DNA from: Christiangramia crocea
GTDB taxonomy: Bacteria > Bacteroidota > Bacteroidia > Flavobacteriales > Flavobacteriaceae
Assembly: GCF_022410465.1 (NCBI RefSeq)
Contig: NZ_JAJSON010000004.1
Coordinates: 1-64,000, forward strand
Direction: 5' to 3'
DNA: 64,000 nt
Below the pieces are notes generated by a model. That model made no database searches. It was not told the DNA's origin and saw only the letters and a list, made by a program, of their open reading frames with translations. The position numbers were made by a program, and so were the translations under genes. The stretch's first letter is position 1, and each line of letters opens with the position of its first letter. Of this stretch, positions 54,788 to 63,239 are shown piece by piece.

Positions 54788-54822
54788 TTTTTGTTCTGAT
54801 TTCGATCCATTGTTTATCTTTA
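54788..54822 (+). promoter_or_regulatory. candidate promoter of radC
   Basis: TTTTTG (54788-54793) and TATCTTTA (54815-54822, one mismatch to TAnnTTTG) are 21 nt apart; the ATG at 54830 follows closely. Confidence 0.4.
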
Positions 54823-54829
54823 GCATAAG

Positions 54830-55528
54830 ATGAGCGATGAACAAGTAAACCTCAGTATTAAGAAATGGGCCGAAGCTGACCGGCCCAGGGAAAAACTTCT
54901 CCAAAAAGGAAAGGCCAGTCTAAGTGATTCTGAACTGATAGCCATACTTCTTGGTTCAGGTAGCAAAAATGAAAGCGCGGTAGAACTAAGTAAAAGGATT
55001 CTTTCTTCAACCCTTAATAATCTTAATGAACTGGGGAAACTTTCTGTCAATCAGCTGTGTAAATTCAAAGGTGTGGGTCCCGCAAAAGCTGTGGCAATTG
55101 TGGCTGCACTTGAGCTGGGAAGAAGACGAAGGCTGGAAGAGGCTCTGGAACAAAAGAAAATAACATCCAGCCGTTCCGTATATGAGATCATGCTTCCCGT
55201 TATTGGTGAATTACCTCATGAAGAATTCTGGATAATCTATCTCAATAATAGCAATAAGGTAATTGAAAAATTTCAGATAAGTAAAGGTGGGATTACAGGT
55301 ACTCTGGTTGACGTTAGGATAACGCTCAGAAAAGCCCTGGAGCTTGGCGCAGTTTCGATTATCCTTATACACAACCACCCTTCAGGAAATTTAAAAGCAA
55401 GTGAAGCGGATAAGCAGCTAACCAAAAAATTGAAAACTGCGGCAGAAAGTCTGGACATCAAAGTCCTTGATCATATTATTGTAACTGAAAAGTCCTACCT
55501 TAGCTTTGCCGATGAAGGTATGCTTTAA
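54830..55528 (+). CDS. radC: RadC family DNA repair protein (JAB/MPN domain)
   Basis: The 232-residue protein has a helix-hairpin-helix DNA-binding part (LCKFKGVGPAKAVAIVAALELG, about 77-98) and a C-terminal JAB domain with the metalloprotease-like HNHPSG (181-186), Glu131 and Asp194, completing the ExnHxHx10D arrangement. Its function remains unsettled; a role in replication-fork repair has been proposed. It has a separate promoter and is followed 12 bp later by the deacetylase-like gene. Confidence 0.92.
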   Translation: MSDEQVNLSIKKWAEADRPREKLLQKGKASLSDSELIAILLGSGSKNESAVELSKRILSSTLNNLNELGKLSVNQLCKFKGVGPAKAVAIVAALELGRRRRLEEALEQKKITSSRSVYEIMLPVIGELPHEEFWIIYLNNSNKVIEKFQISKGGITGTLVDVRITLRKALELGAVSIILIHNHPSGNLKASEADKQLTKKLKTAAESLDIKVLDHIIVTEKSYLSFADEGML

Positions 55529-55540
55529 GATAGCTTTTGA

Positions 55541-56830
55541 ATGTTATTAATCTACACCCAAAAAGTTACACCTAGGATAATATATGTGTTCAAACATATT
55601 TGTACACATATGCTTGGTATTCCAATTAAATTCACTTCCAAGATAGAGGAATTTATAGCCCATGACGGAGCAAAATTATCTTATGGGCGGCAGGCTCTGG
55701 GAAATGAATTTTTTATTCAGAAAGTAGATCTTTTAATGGAACAGGGGTTTTCGGAACTTGAGATCAAAGTTCAGCCCTGGGATGACACAATTTGTTTTTT
55801 TCCGTTGCCTGAAGCCAGTGATCTGCCTTTTGATATTTTTGCCGCTTCCTTCTACCTTTTAAGCCGATATGAAGAATATCTTCCTCATGTGAAAGATGAA
55901 GCCGGTCGTTTTCCTGCTGCCGAAAGTCTCGCTTCCCAGGAAAGCTTTTTACATAAACCGGTAGTAGATATCTGGGCGATAAAGTTCCGGGATATACTTC
56001 TGGAGCGGTTTCCTAAACTTGAGGTTGCCAACCGGCAATTTAAGGCTGGAACAATTATAACTTCTGAACACACTTTTATCTTTAAGAATAAAGGTTTTCT
56101 CAGAAGCTTTATCGGGATGTTGCTGGATCTTTTCAGTTTGAATTTAGGTAAAGTGGCAGACAGGCTTCAGGTATGGGTAAGGTTAAAAGATGATCCTTTC
56201 GATATTTTCGAAGATCTGATAGAGCTTATCAAAAAACATAAGATCTATATGCTGTTCATGTTCCAGTTGAGCGATTTTTCTATTCATGATCGCAATATTA
56301 GCCATAACCGTATTCCTCACAGGGCGGTGATCAAATCTGTAGCCGATTACGCTAAGGTAGGCTTATTAATGGGCTATTATGCCATGGAGGAAATTAGAAG
56401 CCTTAGGAAGGAAAAGCTGAGGATGGAAGAAATTGTGCATAGTCCGGTTGAGCATGCTATGAATTCAAAGTTTAACCTCAGGCTGCCCGATAATTATAAC
56501 GATCTGATAGAACTTGAGATCAATAATGACCATTCTATGGGTTATCCTGAAATGCCTGGGTTCCGGGCAGGAACTTCCACCCCCTATCTTTTTTACGATA
56601 TCAATATGGAAGTCACCACTCCATTGAAGGTTCATCCTTTTGCGTTTCATTCTTCGGTGGTGGAAACCATGTCAAAAACAAAACTTCGGGAAGATCTTAG
56701 TCGTATGCTCATGGAGGTCAAAGCTGTTGGGGGTATATTTAGAGGCGTTTTTCGGAACCATGATTTTTCAAGATATTCAGATAAAAACTTATATTATTCT
56801 TTTTTAAAACAGATTCATGAGGTTGAGTGA
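55541..56830 (+). CDS. polysaccharide deacetylase-related protein (DUF7033-type), catalytic motifs degenerate
   Basis: The 429-residue protein looks like the flavobacterial deacetylase-related family with an N-terminal DUF7033-like region: LIYTQKVTPRIIYVFKHICT, FSYGRQALGNE-type and SFYLLSRYEEYLPHVKDEAGRFPA. The C-terminal half keeps a FRAGTSTPYLFYD stretch typical of the third NodB motif. The segment where an Asp-Asp metal motif would be expected (TIITSEHTF, about 168-176) has no Asp pair, so deacetylase activity is doubtful. It overlaps the YjjG-like HAD gene by 14 bp, so translation is probably coupled. Confidence 0.65.
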   Translation: MLLIYTQKVTPRIIYVFKHICTHMLGIPIKFTSKIEEFIAHDGAKLSYGRQALGNEFFIQKVDLLMEQGFSELEIKVQPWDDTICFFPLPEASDLPFDIFAASFYLLSRYEEYLPHVKDEAGRFPAAESLASQESFLHKPVVDIWAIKFRDILLERFPKLEVANRQFKAGTIITSEHTFIFKNKGFLRSFIGMLLDLFSLNLGKVADRLQVWVRLKDDPFDIFEDLIELIKKHKIYMLFMFQLSDFSIHDRNISHNRIPHRAVIKSVADYAKVGLLMGYYAMEEIRSLRKEKLRMEEIVHSPVEHAMNSKFNLRLPDNYNDLIELEINNDHSMGYPEMPGFRAGTSTPYLFYDINMEVTTPLKVHPFAFHSSVVETMSKTKLREDLSRMLMEVKAVGGIFRGVFRNHDFSRYSDKNLYYSFLKQIHEVE

Positions 56831-57506
56831 TATAGAGCATGTGTTTTTTGACCTTGATCATACCCTTTGGGATTTTGACCGGAATTCCGCACTGGCGTTC
56901 AGGGAAATATTCAGGAAACAGAAGATAGAAATAGATATAGATGATTTTCTGCAGGTCTATAAACCTATAAATTTCAGGTATTGGGAGCTATATCGGAATA
57001 ATTCGGTCAGCAAGGAAGATCTGAGGTATGGCAGATTAAAGGAAAGTTTTGACTCATTGCGATTTGAGGCCTGCGATACAACGATCAATTTAATAGCAGA
57101 TGATTATATTGAATATTTGCCAAATAACAACCATCTTCTGGAGGGTAGTCTTGATGTTCTGGCCCATTTAAGCAAAACCTATAAGCTTCACATAATTACG
57201 AATGGGTTTGAAGAAGTCCAGCAACGGAAGATGATGAATTCCGGGATTTTGGATTTTTTTCAAACAATTACCACTTCTGAAGAGGCCGGAGTAAAGAAAC
57301 CGCATCCTCAGATCTTTGAAAAGGCTTTACAAAAAAGTGAAGCGCTGCCTCAAAAGTCGGTGATGATAGGTGATAATCTGGAGGCTGATATCATTGGGGC
57401 TTCCAGGTTTGGTTTGTATGCCATTTACCTTAGTTCTGAAGATCAAGTTTCTCAAAATCAGTTCCCTCAGATCCAAAAGTTAAAAGAGCTTCTTGATTAT
57501 TTATAA
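56817..57506 (+). CDS. YjjG-like HAD family noncanonical pyrimidine nucleotidase
   Basis: The 229-residue HAD enzyme has motif I FFDLDHTLWDFDRNS (about 11-25, two catalytic Asp), motif II ITNGFEEVQ (about 124), motif III KKPHPQIFEKAL (Lys, about 161) and motif IV GDNLEADIIGA (about 187). The HTLWDFDRNS sequence is characteristic of YjjG, which dephosphorylates modified dUMP/UMP species. It begins 14 bp inside the end of the deacetylase-related gene and is 41 bp upstream of a lipoprotein gene. Confidence 0.92.
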   Translation: MRLSDIEHVFFDLDHTLWDFDRNSALAFREIFRKQKIEIDIDDFLQVYKPINFRYWELYRNNSVSKEDLRYGRLKESFDSLRFEACDTTINLIADDYIEYLPNNNHLLEGSLDVLAHLSKTYKLHIITNGFEEVQQRKMMNSGILDFFQTITTSEEAGVKKPHPQIFEKALQKSEALPQKSVMIGDNLEADIIGASRFGLYAIYLSSEDQVSQNQFPQIQKLKELLDYL

Positions 57507-57547
57507 CAATAAAGAATAGGTATTTTCGTTGGGCAAAGAAAGCCTTC

Positions 57548-58099
57548 ATGTTTCCTTTAAAACCACGTATCATATCATTTTTTATGATCGGGCTTAGTCT
57601 GATGCTGACTTCCTGTTTTAAGGATGTGGATTTTGAACAGGCTCAGGATATTAAGCTTGCTCCTGATCTACAGGTTGATCTTCTCTTCTACGAACTCACT
57701 GAAAATGACTTTCTCGATTCTGAAACAAATACTTATTCCCCGGTTATTCGCGATACGGTGAGACTGGAATTTCTTGATGATGAGTATATACAGGATGGAC
57801 TTATGTATGCTGAGTTCAGGTTTCGGCATGAAAATAGCTTTCCCAATAAAATAAAGAGTAAAATTCGGTTTCTGGACAATAATGGGCGTGAACAGTTTAA
57901 TGTGAATTATGATATTCCTGGAGGTTCGGTCGCTTCTCCATCCATCGTTGATACCGTGCATACCATGGCTGGAAGCGAAATAGTGAGGGTGAGACGATCT
58001 ATTCAAATGGTTGTGGAGCTGGAAATGCTAGGAGGAGGAAAAGATATCGAAGGCGGACTTGACTTTTCTTCAAAAGGATTGTTCAAGTTTGAATTTTGA
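57548..58099 (+). CDS. lipoprotein of unknown function
   Basis: I do not recognise a family. The 183-residue protein starts with a lipoprotein signal (LMLTSC, Cys23). The mature part begins FKDVDFEQAQDIKLAPDLQVD, then has beta-rich segments such as FRFRHENSFPN, KSKIRFLDNNG and VRRSIQMVVELEML. It is 1 bp upstream of a DUF5723 gene, so the two are coupled. The gene is part of a three-gene envelope cluster (lipoprotein, barrel-like DUF5723, exported 278-residue protein). Confidence 0.72.
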   Translation: MFPLKPRIISFFMIGLSLMLTSCFKDVDFEQAQDIKLAPDLQVDLLFYELTENDFLDSETNTYSPVIRDTVRLEFLDDEYIQDGLMYAEFRFRHENSFPNKIKSKIRFLDNNGREQFNVNYDIPGGSVASPSIVDTVHTMAGSEIVRVRRSIQMVVELEMLGGGKDIEGGLDFSSKGLFKFEF

Positions 58100-58100
58100 T

Positions 58101-59510
58101 ATGCGGAATAGAATCCTCATTTTATTTGCTTTTGTTTCGGTGCTCTGCTACGGGCAGAACAGGCCTCTGCTATATAATGTAGATGATCTTCCGCAGGCCT
58201 TATTGCAAAACCCGGGAACCAGGATAGATTTTACCAAACATATTGGAGTTCCTTTTTTTTCTCAGATACATCTTTTTGCCGGTTCTACTGGGGTCACAGC
58301 TCATGATATTTTCAGTGATGAAAACTCGAATGTGAATCAGCGGGTTCAGAATGTAATGGATAGAATAACTTCGGGGGATTATTTTTCAGTTAACGAACAG
58401 TTGGAAGTACTTTCTTTTGGCTGGAAAATGGGTAGCAGGGGATATTTCTCAGCGGGGGTCTATCAGGAACTAGATATCTTTGCTTACTTTCCAAAAGACC
58501 CGGCCCTGCTTGCGTTTGAAGGTAATGCCGAGTATATTGGAAAGAGTTTCAGTTTTTCTGATGCCAATTTTACTGGAGAGGTATTAACGGTATACCATGC
58601 CGGTTATAACTATAAGGTTGATCCGAAACTTTCAGTTGGCGGAAGAGTCAAATTATATTCGGGAATTTTCAATGCTGAAAGTACTCAGAATGATGGTTTT
58701 TTTAGTACCGTTGAAACCCCGGGCGGGCCTAATTTCTACAGGCATGAATTAGATGATCTTGATGTGCTTGTAAACACTTCAGGTTATGCCTCTTTAAAGG
58801 AACAGGATAACATGACAGTAGATCAGGCTGTGGCAGAACTTTTGAGTAGGTCATTTTTTGGGCAGAATGTTGGCCTGGGAATAGATCTTGGATTCAATTA
58901 CAGGGTAACAGAACAGTTTGCGGTAAATGCATCTATCCAGGACCTTGGGCTGATGTTTCATAAGAATGATACTGAAAATTATCATTATTTCGGTTCCTAT
59001 TCAACTAATGGCCTGGAACCTTTATTTCCTGAACTTGATGGTAATGAAAGAACTATCCCCTACTGGGAAGTATTTGAAGAGCAATTGGATGCAAATTTAA
59101 AGGAAGAGACTACTTATAATGAGTATAATACCTGGCGTCCACTTAAGTTCAATGCTTCCTTTGAATTCGGTACCGGAAAGTCGATCCTTCCCTGCGACTA
59201 CCTGATTAGCAAAAAGCCCAGATTTATGAACCTTTTTGGGATGCTTGTCTCGGGAGTGAATAGAAGCAAGGGCCCAACCTATGGGGTGACAGCATACTGG
59301 GACCGGAAGGTAACGGATAACTTACGCTTTCGGCTGGCTTATGGTGTTGATGATTTCAGTCTTACCAAACTAGGATTAATGGTTTCCTCTCGATTTAAGA
59401 ATTTTAATATCTATCTTGCAGCAAACGATATTATTGGTTATACTAATTTAGCAAAAGCAAACAGTGCCTCCCTGCAATTCGGGATGCAATTTATTTTTAA
59501 AGATTTATGA
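58101..59510 (+). CDS. DUF5723 family outer-membrane-like protein
   Basis: The 469-residue product has a signal peptide (MRNRILILFAFVSVLCYGQ) and the DUF5723 pattern: LQNPGTRIDFTKHIGVPF, then a series of amphipathic strands (RGYFSAGVYQELDIFAYFP, VGLGIDLGFNYRV, FAVNASIQDLGLMF) and a C-terminal SLQFGMQFIF end typical of barrels. The family is common in flavobacteria but has no assigned function. An upstream in-frame ATG at 58059 lies inside the lipoprotein gene; the ATG at 58101 gives a normal signal and is used. Its stop overlaps the next gene by 4 bp (ATGA). Confidence 0.8.
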   Translation: MRNRILILFAFVSVLCYGQNRPLLYNVDDLPQALLQNPGTRIDFTKHIGVPFFSQIHLFAGSTGVTAHDIFSDENSNVNQRVQNVMDRITSGDYFSVNEQLEVLSFGWKMGSRGYFSAGVYQELDIFAYFPKDPALLAFEGNAEYIGKSFSFSDANFTGEVLTVYHAGYNYKVDPKLSVGGRVKLYSGIFNAESTQNDGFFSTVETPGGPNFYRHELDDLDVLVNTSGYASLKEQDNMTVDQAVAELLSRSFFGQNVGLGIDLGFNYRVTEQFAVNASIQDLGLMFHKNDTENYHYFGSYSTNGLEPLFPELDGNERTIPYWEVFEEQLDANLKEETTYNEYNTWRPLKFNASFEFGTGKSILPCDYLISKKPRFMNLFGMLVSGVNRSKGPTYGVTAYWDRKVTDNLRFRLAYGVDDFSLTKLGLMVSSRFKNFNIYLAANDIIGYTNLAKANSASLQFGMQFIFKDL

Positions 59511-60343
59511 GAACTTTACTTACCGCCCTGTTCACTTTCGGGGTAATTTTTATTTCAGCCGCTCAGAGTTTAGATCAGTATAAATATATTTTGATCCCGG
59601 AAACATTCGAATTCACCGGAGAGGTAGATCAGTACAGACTGAACTCTATGACGAAATTTCTGTTCGAAAAGGAAGGCTATATTACCTTGATGAAGACCGA
59701 AGAAAAACCGGCCGATCTCAGACAGAACCCATGTTTGGGAGTAACTACGAAACTTGAAAACAATTCCGGGCTTTTTGTTACAAAATTGGTTTTAAAGCTT
59801 GAGGATTGTTATGGAAACGTGGTTTTTAGTTCTGAAGAGGGGAGAAGCAGGGAGAAAGAATTTGAAGATTCTTATCAGGAAGCTTTAAGGGGTGCCTTTG
59901 AATCCATAAAAGAACTGAATTATCAATATGAGCCTAATGCCAATATCTCAGCTAATGTTCCTTTACCGAAAGTTGTAGAGGTTGATGAGGTAGAACAGCC
60001 GGAAGAAGAGGTAGAAGAAGAAGTTCAGGAAATCATGGTAGAAGAGATGAATGAAGAAAAGGAAGAAGAACCTACGCAAGAGGATGCAGGGACAAATGAG
60101 TATCGCTATGCAGGCAAAACCTATACAGTAAAGGAAACCGCACAGGGATATGGCTTATTTCCGGAAAATGCTTCTGAGCCAATCGCAATCCTGATTGAAA
60201 CCGAAGGAGGAAAGAGTTTTATCTATAATTCGCTAACAAATCAGGGCATTGCTTACTTTGATTCACAAAATAATCTTGTGGTGGAATACTTCAGCCGTGC
60301 AGAAAATAAGAAGGTAATTATCAAATATGAACGAATTGATTAA
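59507..60343 (+). CDS. exported protein of unknown function with acidic linker
   Basis: No family is recognised with certainty. The 278-residue product has a signal peptide (RTLLTALFTFGVIFISAAQ). A first domain (about 20-150) opens with YKYILIPETFEFTG and repeats strand-helix units. A Glu/Val-rich linker follows (about 160-195, with EEEVEEEVQEI). A C-terminal domain (about 200-278) has short strands such as GKTYTVKETAQGYG, GLFPENASEP and KVIIKYERID. It starts by ATGA overlap with DUF5723, so both work on the same transcript, and converges on rarA with a 4-bp overlap of stops. Confidence 0.65.
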   Translation: MRTLLTALFTFGVIFISAAQSLDQYKYILIPETFEFTGEVDQYRLNSMTKFLFEKEGYITLMKTEEKPADLRQNPCLGVTTKLENNSGLFVTKLVLKLEDCYGNVVFSSEEGRSREKEFEDSYQEALRGAFESIKELNYQYEPNANISANVPLPKVVEVDEVEQPEEEVEEEVQEIMVEEMNEEKEEEPTQEDAGTNEYRYAGKTYTVKETAQGYGLFPENASEPIAILIETEGGKSFIYNSLTNQGIAYFDSQNNLVVEYFSRAENKKVIIKYERID

Positions 60344-61614
60344 TACCCGTATTTCTTTTTCCATCTTTTTCTGAGAAATTCCCTTTGGGCATTTTCTCTC
60401 TGATTATTGCCAGGGTTGTAGAGTGTAGTGTTCTTTATTTCTTCAGGCATAAATTCAGCTGCAACAAAATTGCCTTCATGGTTATGGGCGTACTTGTAAT
60501 CTTTTCCGTAGCCAATGTCTTTCATAAGTTTAGTGGGAGCATTCCTGATGGCTAAAGGCACCGATAGATTACCCGTTTTTTTAACCAGACGCTGAGCTTC
60601 ATTAATTGCCATATAGGAAGCATTACTTTTTGGGGAAGTTGCCAGGTAGGTGACGCACTGGCTCAGAATGATCCTGGCTTCCGGATAGCCGATAGTATTC
60701 ACCGCCTGGAAGGAATTGTTGGCTATTACTAAAGCAGTAGGATTCGCGTTTCCAATATCTTCACTGGCCAGAATAAGAAGCCTTCTCGCAATGAATTTCA
60801 CGTCTTCACCGCCTTCAATCATTCTTGCTAACCAGTAAACAGCAGCATTAGGATCGCTTCCGCGTATGGATTTGATAAATGCTGAAATTATGTCGTAGTG
60901 TTGCTCGCCCGCCTTGTCATATAATACAGTGTTTTGCTGCACTTTGGAGAGAACCAGTTCGTTGGTGATCTCTGTATTTTGCTCTTCAGAAGTAACAACC
61001 AGTTCAAAGATATTAAGCAGCTTTCGAGCATCCCCGCCACTCAATCGTAAAAGGGCTTCAGTTTCTTTAAGTTTGACCTTCTTGGCCGAAATTATTTTAT
61101 CCTCTTTCATTGCCCGTTCTAACAATGCGATGAGATCTTCTTTTGAAAATGGTTTCAGGATATAAACCTGACATCTGGATAGCAATGCCGAAATAACCTC
61201 AAAACTTGGGTTTTCGGTGGTTGCTCCAATCAGGGTTACCCATCCTTTTTCCACAGCTCCAAGTAATGAATCCTGCTGGGATTTGCTAAAGCGGTGTATT
61301 TCATCAATGAACAGAATGGGACTTTTGGTGGTAAAAAGGCCTTCGCTTTTTTTTGCCTTTTCAATAACCTCTCTAACATCTTTCACGCCACTGCTTATTG
61401 CACTCAGTGTATAAAAAGGTCTGCCAGATTCATTGGCAATAATATTGGCCAAAGTTGTTTTGCCCACCCCCGGAGGACCCCAAAAGATCATGGAAGGAAT
61501 CATACCCTGTTTAATCTGTTGTTTTAAGGCTCCGTTTTGTCCAATAAGATGTTGCTGACTAAGATAGTCGTCTAAGGTTTTTGGTCGAAGTCTTTCCGCC
61601 AGGGGTTGGTTCAT
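60340..61614 (-). CDS. rarA: replication-associated recombination protein A (AAA+ ATPase)
   Basis: The 424-residue protein has PLAERLRPKTLDDYLSQ, Walker A WGPPGVGKTTL (about 44-54), Walker B ILFIDEIHRFSKSQQD (about 100-115), sensor 1 IGATTENPSF and the C-terminal RarA block SDPNAAVYWLARMIEGGED with IGNANP and LPEARII-like sequences. RarA (MgsA) acts at stalled forks. It is divergent from the rhomboid gene, with only 13 bp between the listed start codons. Confidence 0.95.
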   Translation of the reverse strand: MNQPLAERLRPKTLDDYLSQQHLIGQNGALKQQIKQGMIPSMIFWGPPGVGKTTLANIIANESGRPFYTLSAISSGVKDVREVIEKAKKSEGLFTTKSPILFIDEIHRFSKSQQDSLLGAVEKGWVTLIGATTENPSFEVISALLSRCQVYILKPFSKEDLIALLERAMKEDKIISAKKVKLKETEALLRLSGGDARKLLNIFELVVTSEEQNTEITNELVLSKVQQNTVLYDKAGEQHYDIISAFIKSIRGSDPNAAVYWLARMIEGGEDVKFIARRLLILASEDIGNANPTALVIANNSFQAVNTIGYPEARIILSQCVTYLATSPKSNASYMAINEAQRLVKKTGNLSVPLAIRNAPTKLMKDIGYGKDYKYAHNHEGNFVAAEFMPEEIKNTTLYNPGNNQRENAQREFLRKRWKKKYGY

Positions 61615-61627
61615 AGCTGTATTTTAA

Positions 61628-62431
61628 ATGACAGTTTTACATCCATTAGAGTTTGGATGCTTTTTTGTAATATTAATTAAAATTGAAGAAAATTTGAAAG
61701 CTTCCACACCTTTTGTTTTTACCAGCGGAACCATTGGGTATCCATTATTATTTGTGCTTCTAATATGGATAGTATTTTGGGTAGAGGTACGCTTTGGTGT
61801 AAGTTTTAACCACTTTGGTGTCAGGCCGGGTGAAATTACAGGTTTAAGAGGGATAATTTTCTCTCCTTTTATCCATTCAGATATTGAACATTTGTTCAAT
61901 AACACCATACCATTATTTATTTTATCACTGGCATTGTTCTATTTCTATAGACCTATTAGCTGGAAAGTTTTGTTGATTGGGCTTATTTCTACAGGGGTGC
62001 TGACCTGGCTTATTGGCAGGCCTTCAAATCATATAGGAGCCAGCGGTATAATCTATCTGCTGGCCTCATTCTTATTCTTCAAAGGAATATTTTCCAAATA
62101 TTACAGGCTGGTTGCCCTTTCCCTGATAGTTGTTTTTATCTATGGGGGATTAGTATGGTATGTCACGCCTATAGACCCTACTATCTCCTGGGAAGGCCAT
62201 TTATCTGGATTGTTAAGTGGTTTGAGTCTTGCACTGATCTTTAGGAAAAATATTACTGAACCTCCAAAGTATTCTTGGCAACAACCGGATTATTCGGAAG
62301 ATGATGACCCCTTTATGCGGCATTTCGATAAGGATGGGAATTTTATTGAAAAACTTCCGGAAGATGAAGAAGCCGAAGAAGATGAAATGGAATACAGATA
62401 TATCTATAAAGAAGGTCCAAAGAAAGATTAA
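61628..62431 (+). CDS. rhomboid family intramembrane serine protease
   Basis: The protein has at least six membrane helices and the rhomboid dyad: Ser139 in HIGASGIIYLL and His191 in EGHLSG, plus a conserved HSDIEHLFNN loop (about 83-92). The C-terminal tail is acidic with an MRHFDKDGNF end. It cleaves membrane proteins within or near the bilayer. The listed ATG gives 18-22 residues before the expected N-terminus; a rare ATT at 61682 or a TTG at 61694 could be the true start, since the ATG lies only 13 bp from the rarA start. Its stop overlaps rlmB by 4 bp. Confidence 0.87.
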   Translation: MTVLHPLEFGCFFVILIKIEENLKASTPFVFTSGTIGYPLLFVLLIWIVFWVEVRFGVSFNHFGVRPGEITGLRGIIFSPFIHSDIEHLFNNTIPLFILSLALFYFYRPISWKVLLIGLISTGVLTWLIGRPSNHIGASGIIYLLASFLFFKGIFSKYYRLVALSLIVVFIYGGLVWYVTPIDPTISWEGHLSGLLSGLSLALIFRKNITEPPKYSWQQPDYSEDDDPFMRHFDKDGNFIEKLPEDEEAEEDEMEYRYIYKEGPKKD

Positions 62432-63162
62432 AGTCTTTGCCTTACCACCTCATATAAAAATGCGCCGCAAGCAACCGATACATTCAGGGATGCGATACTT
62501 CCCAGCATTGGTAATTTAGCCTTATTGTTTACCGATTTTAAAATTGAATTTGAGACTCCTTTAGCTTCATTTCCCATGACAATCGCCAGGGGCTGGTTAA
62601 GATTTAAATCGTAAATAACATCATAGGTTTTTTCAGTGGCGGCGATTACATTTATATCATAGGTTTGTAAGTGATAAACTGCATCAAGTATATGGTTCAC
62701 CTTACAAATAGGCACCTTGAATACAGCTCCGGCAGACGTTTTTACCGTATCAGCATTTATAGGGGCTGATCCTTTCTCCTGAATAATGATCCCGGAAACT
62801 CCACAACATTCGGCAGTTCTTATAATAGCACCGAAGTTTCTCACATCTGTAAGTCCGTCGAGTAATAAGAAAAGCGGGATAGTGGAGGCGTTTTGAGCTT
62901 TTTCTACCAGCTTTTCAAGGCTTATAAAGCTCACCGGGGAGATATTTGCCACAACGCCCTGATGATTGCCCTTACTTAGCTTATTAAGCTTTTCTATAGG
63001 AACATAAGAAACATTATAACTACCATCCTTAAGATGACGATTAAGTTCCTGAAATAGTGAGCCTGATAATCCTTTCTGGATGAATATTTTTTCAATAGAC
63101 TTTCCGCTCTCAATAGCTTCAATTACGGCACGTATTCCAAAAATTCGGGTAGTTTCATTCAT
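62428..63162 (-). CDS. rlmB: 23S rRNA (guanosine-2'-O)-methyltransferase, SpoU/RlmB type
   Basis: RlmB methylates a conserved guanosine of 23S rRNA using SAM through a SPOUT knot. The 244-residue product has an N-terminal substrate-binding part (RIFGIRAVIEAIESGKSIEKIF) and the C-terminal knot with LLDGLTDVRNFGAIIRTAECCG (about 97-118), GSAPINADTVKTSAGAV, AIVMGNEAKGVS and LPMLGSIASLNVSVACGAFLYE. A TACTTTTG on the minus strand (63174-63167) lies only 4 nt upstream of the ATG, so transcription may begin close to the start codon. It shares a 4-bp stop overlap with the rhomboid gene. Confidence 0.93.
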   Translation of the reverse strand: MNETTRIFGIRAVIEAIESGKSIEKIFIQKGLSGSLFQELNRHLKDGSYNVSYVPIEKLNKLSKGNHQGVVANISPVSFISLEKLVEKAQNASTIPLFLLLDGLTDVRNFGAIIRTAECCGVSGIIIQEKGSAPINADTVKTSAGAVFKVPICKVNHILDAVYHLQTYDINVIAATEKTYDVIYDLNLNQPLAIVMGNEAKGVSNSILKSVNNKAKLPMLGSIASLNVSVACGAFLYEVVRQRL

Positions 63163-63188
63163 GGGTCAAAAGTACATTTTATTTTAAA

Positions 63189-63214
63189 TAAAAACACCTC
63201 CCGAAGGAGGTGTT
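63189..63214 (-). terminator. terminator downstream of the right-edge secreted-protein gene
   Basis: AACACCTCC (63193-63201) pairs with GGAGGTGTT (63206-63214). On the minus strand the loop reads UUCG in a C(UUCG)G context, an extra-stable tetraloop, followed by TTTTATTT. Confidence 0.8.
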
Positions 63215-63239
63215 AGTTTAAAAGTCTTTACCTAATTGA

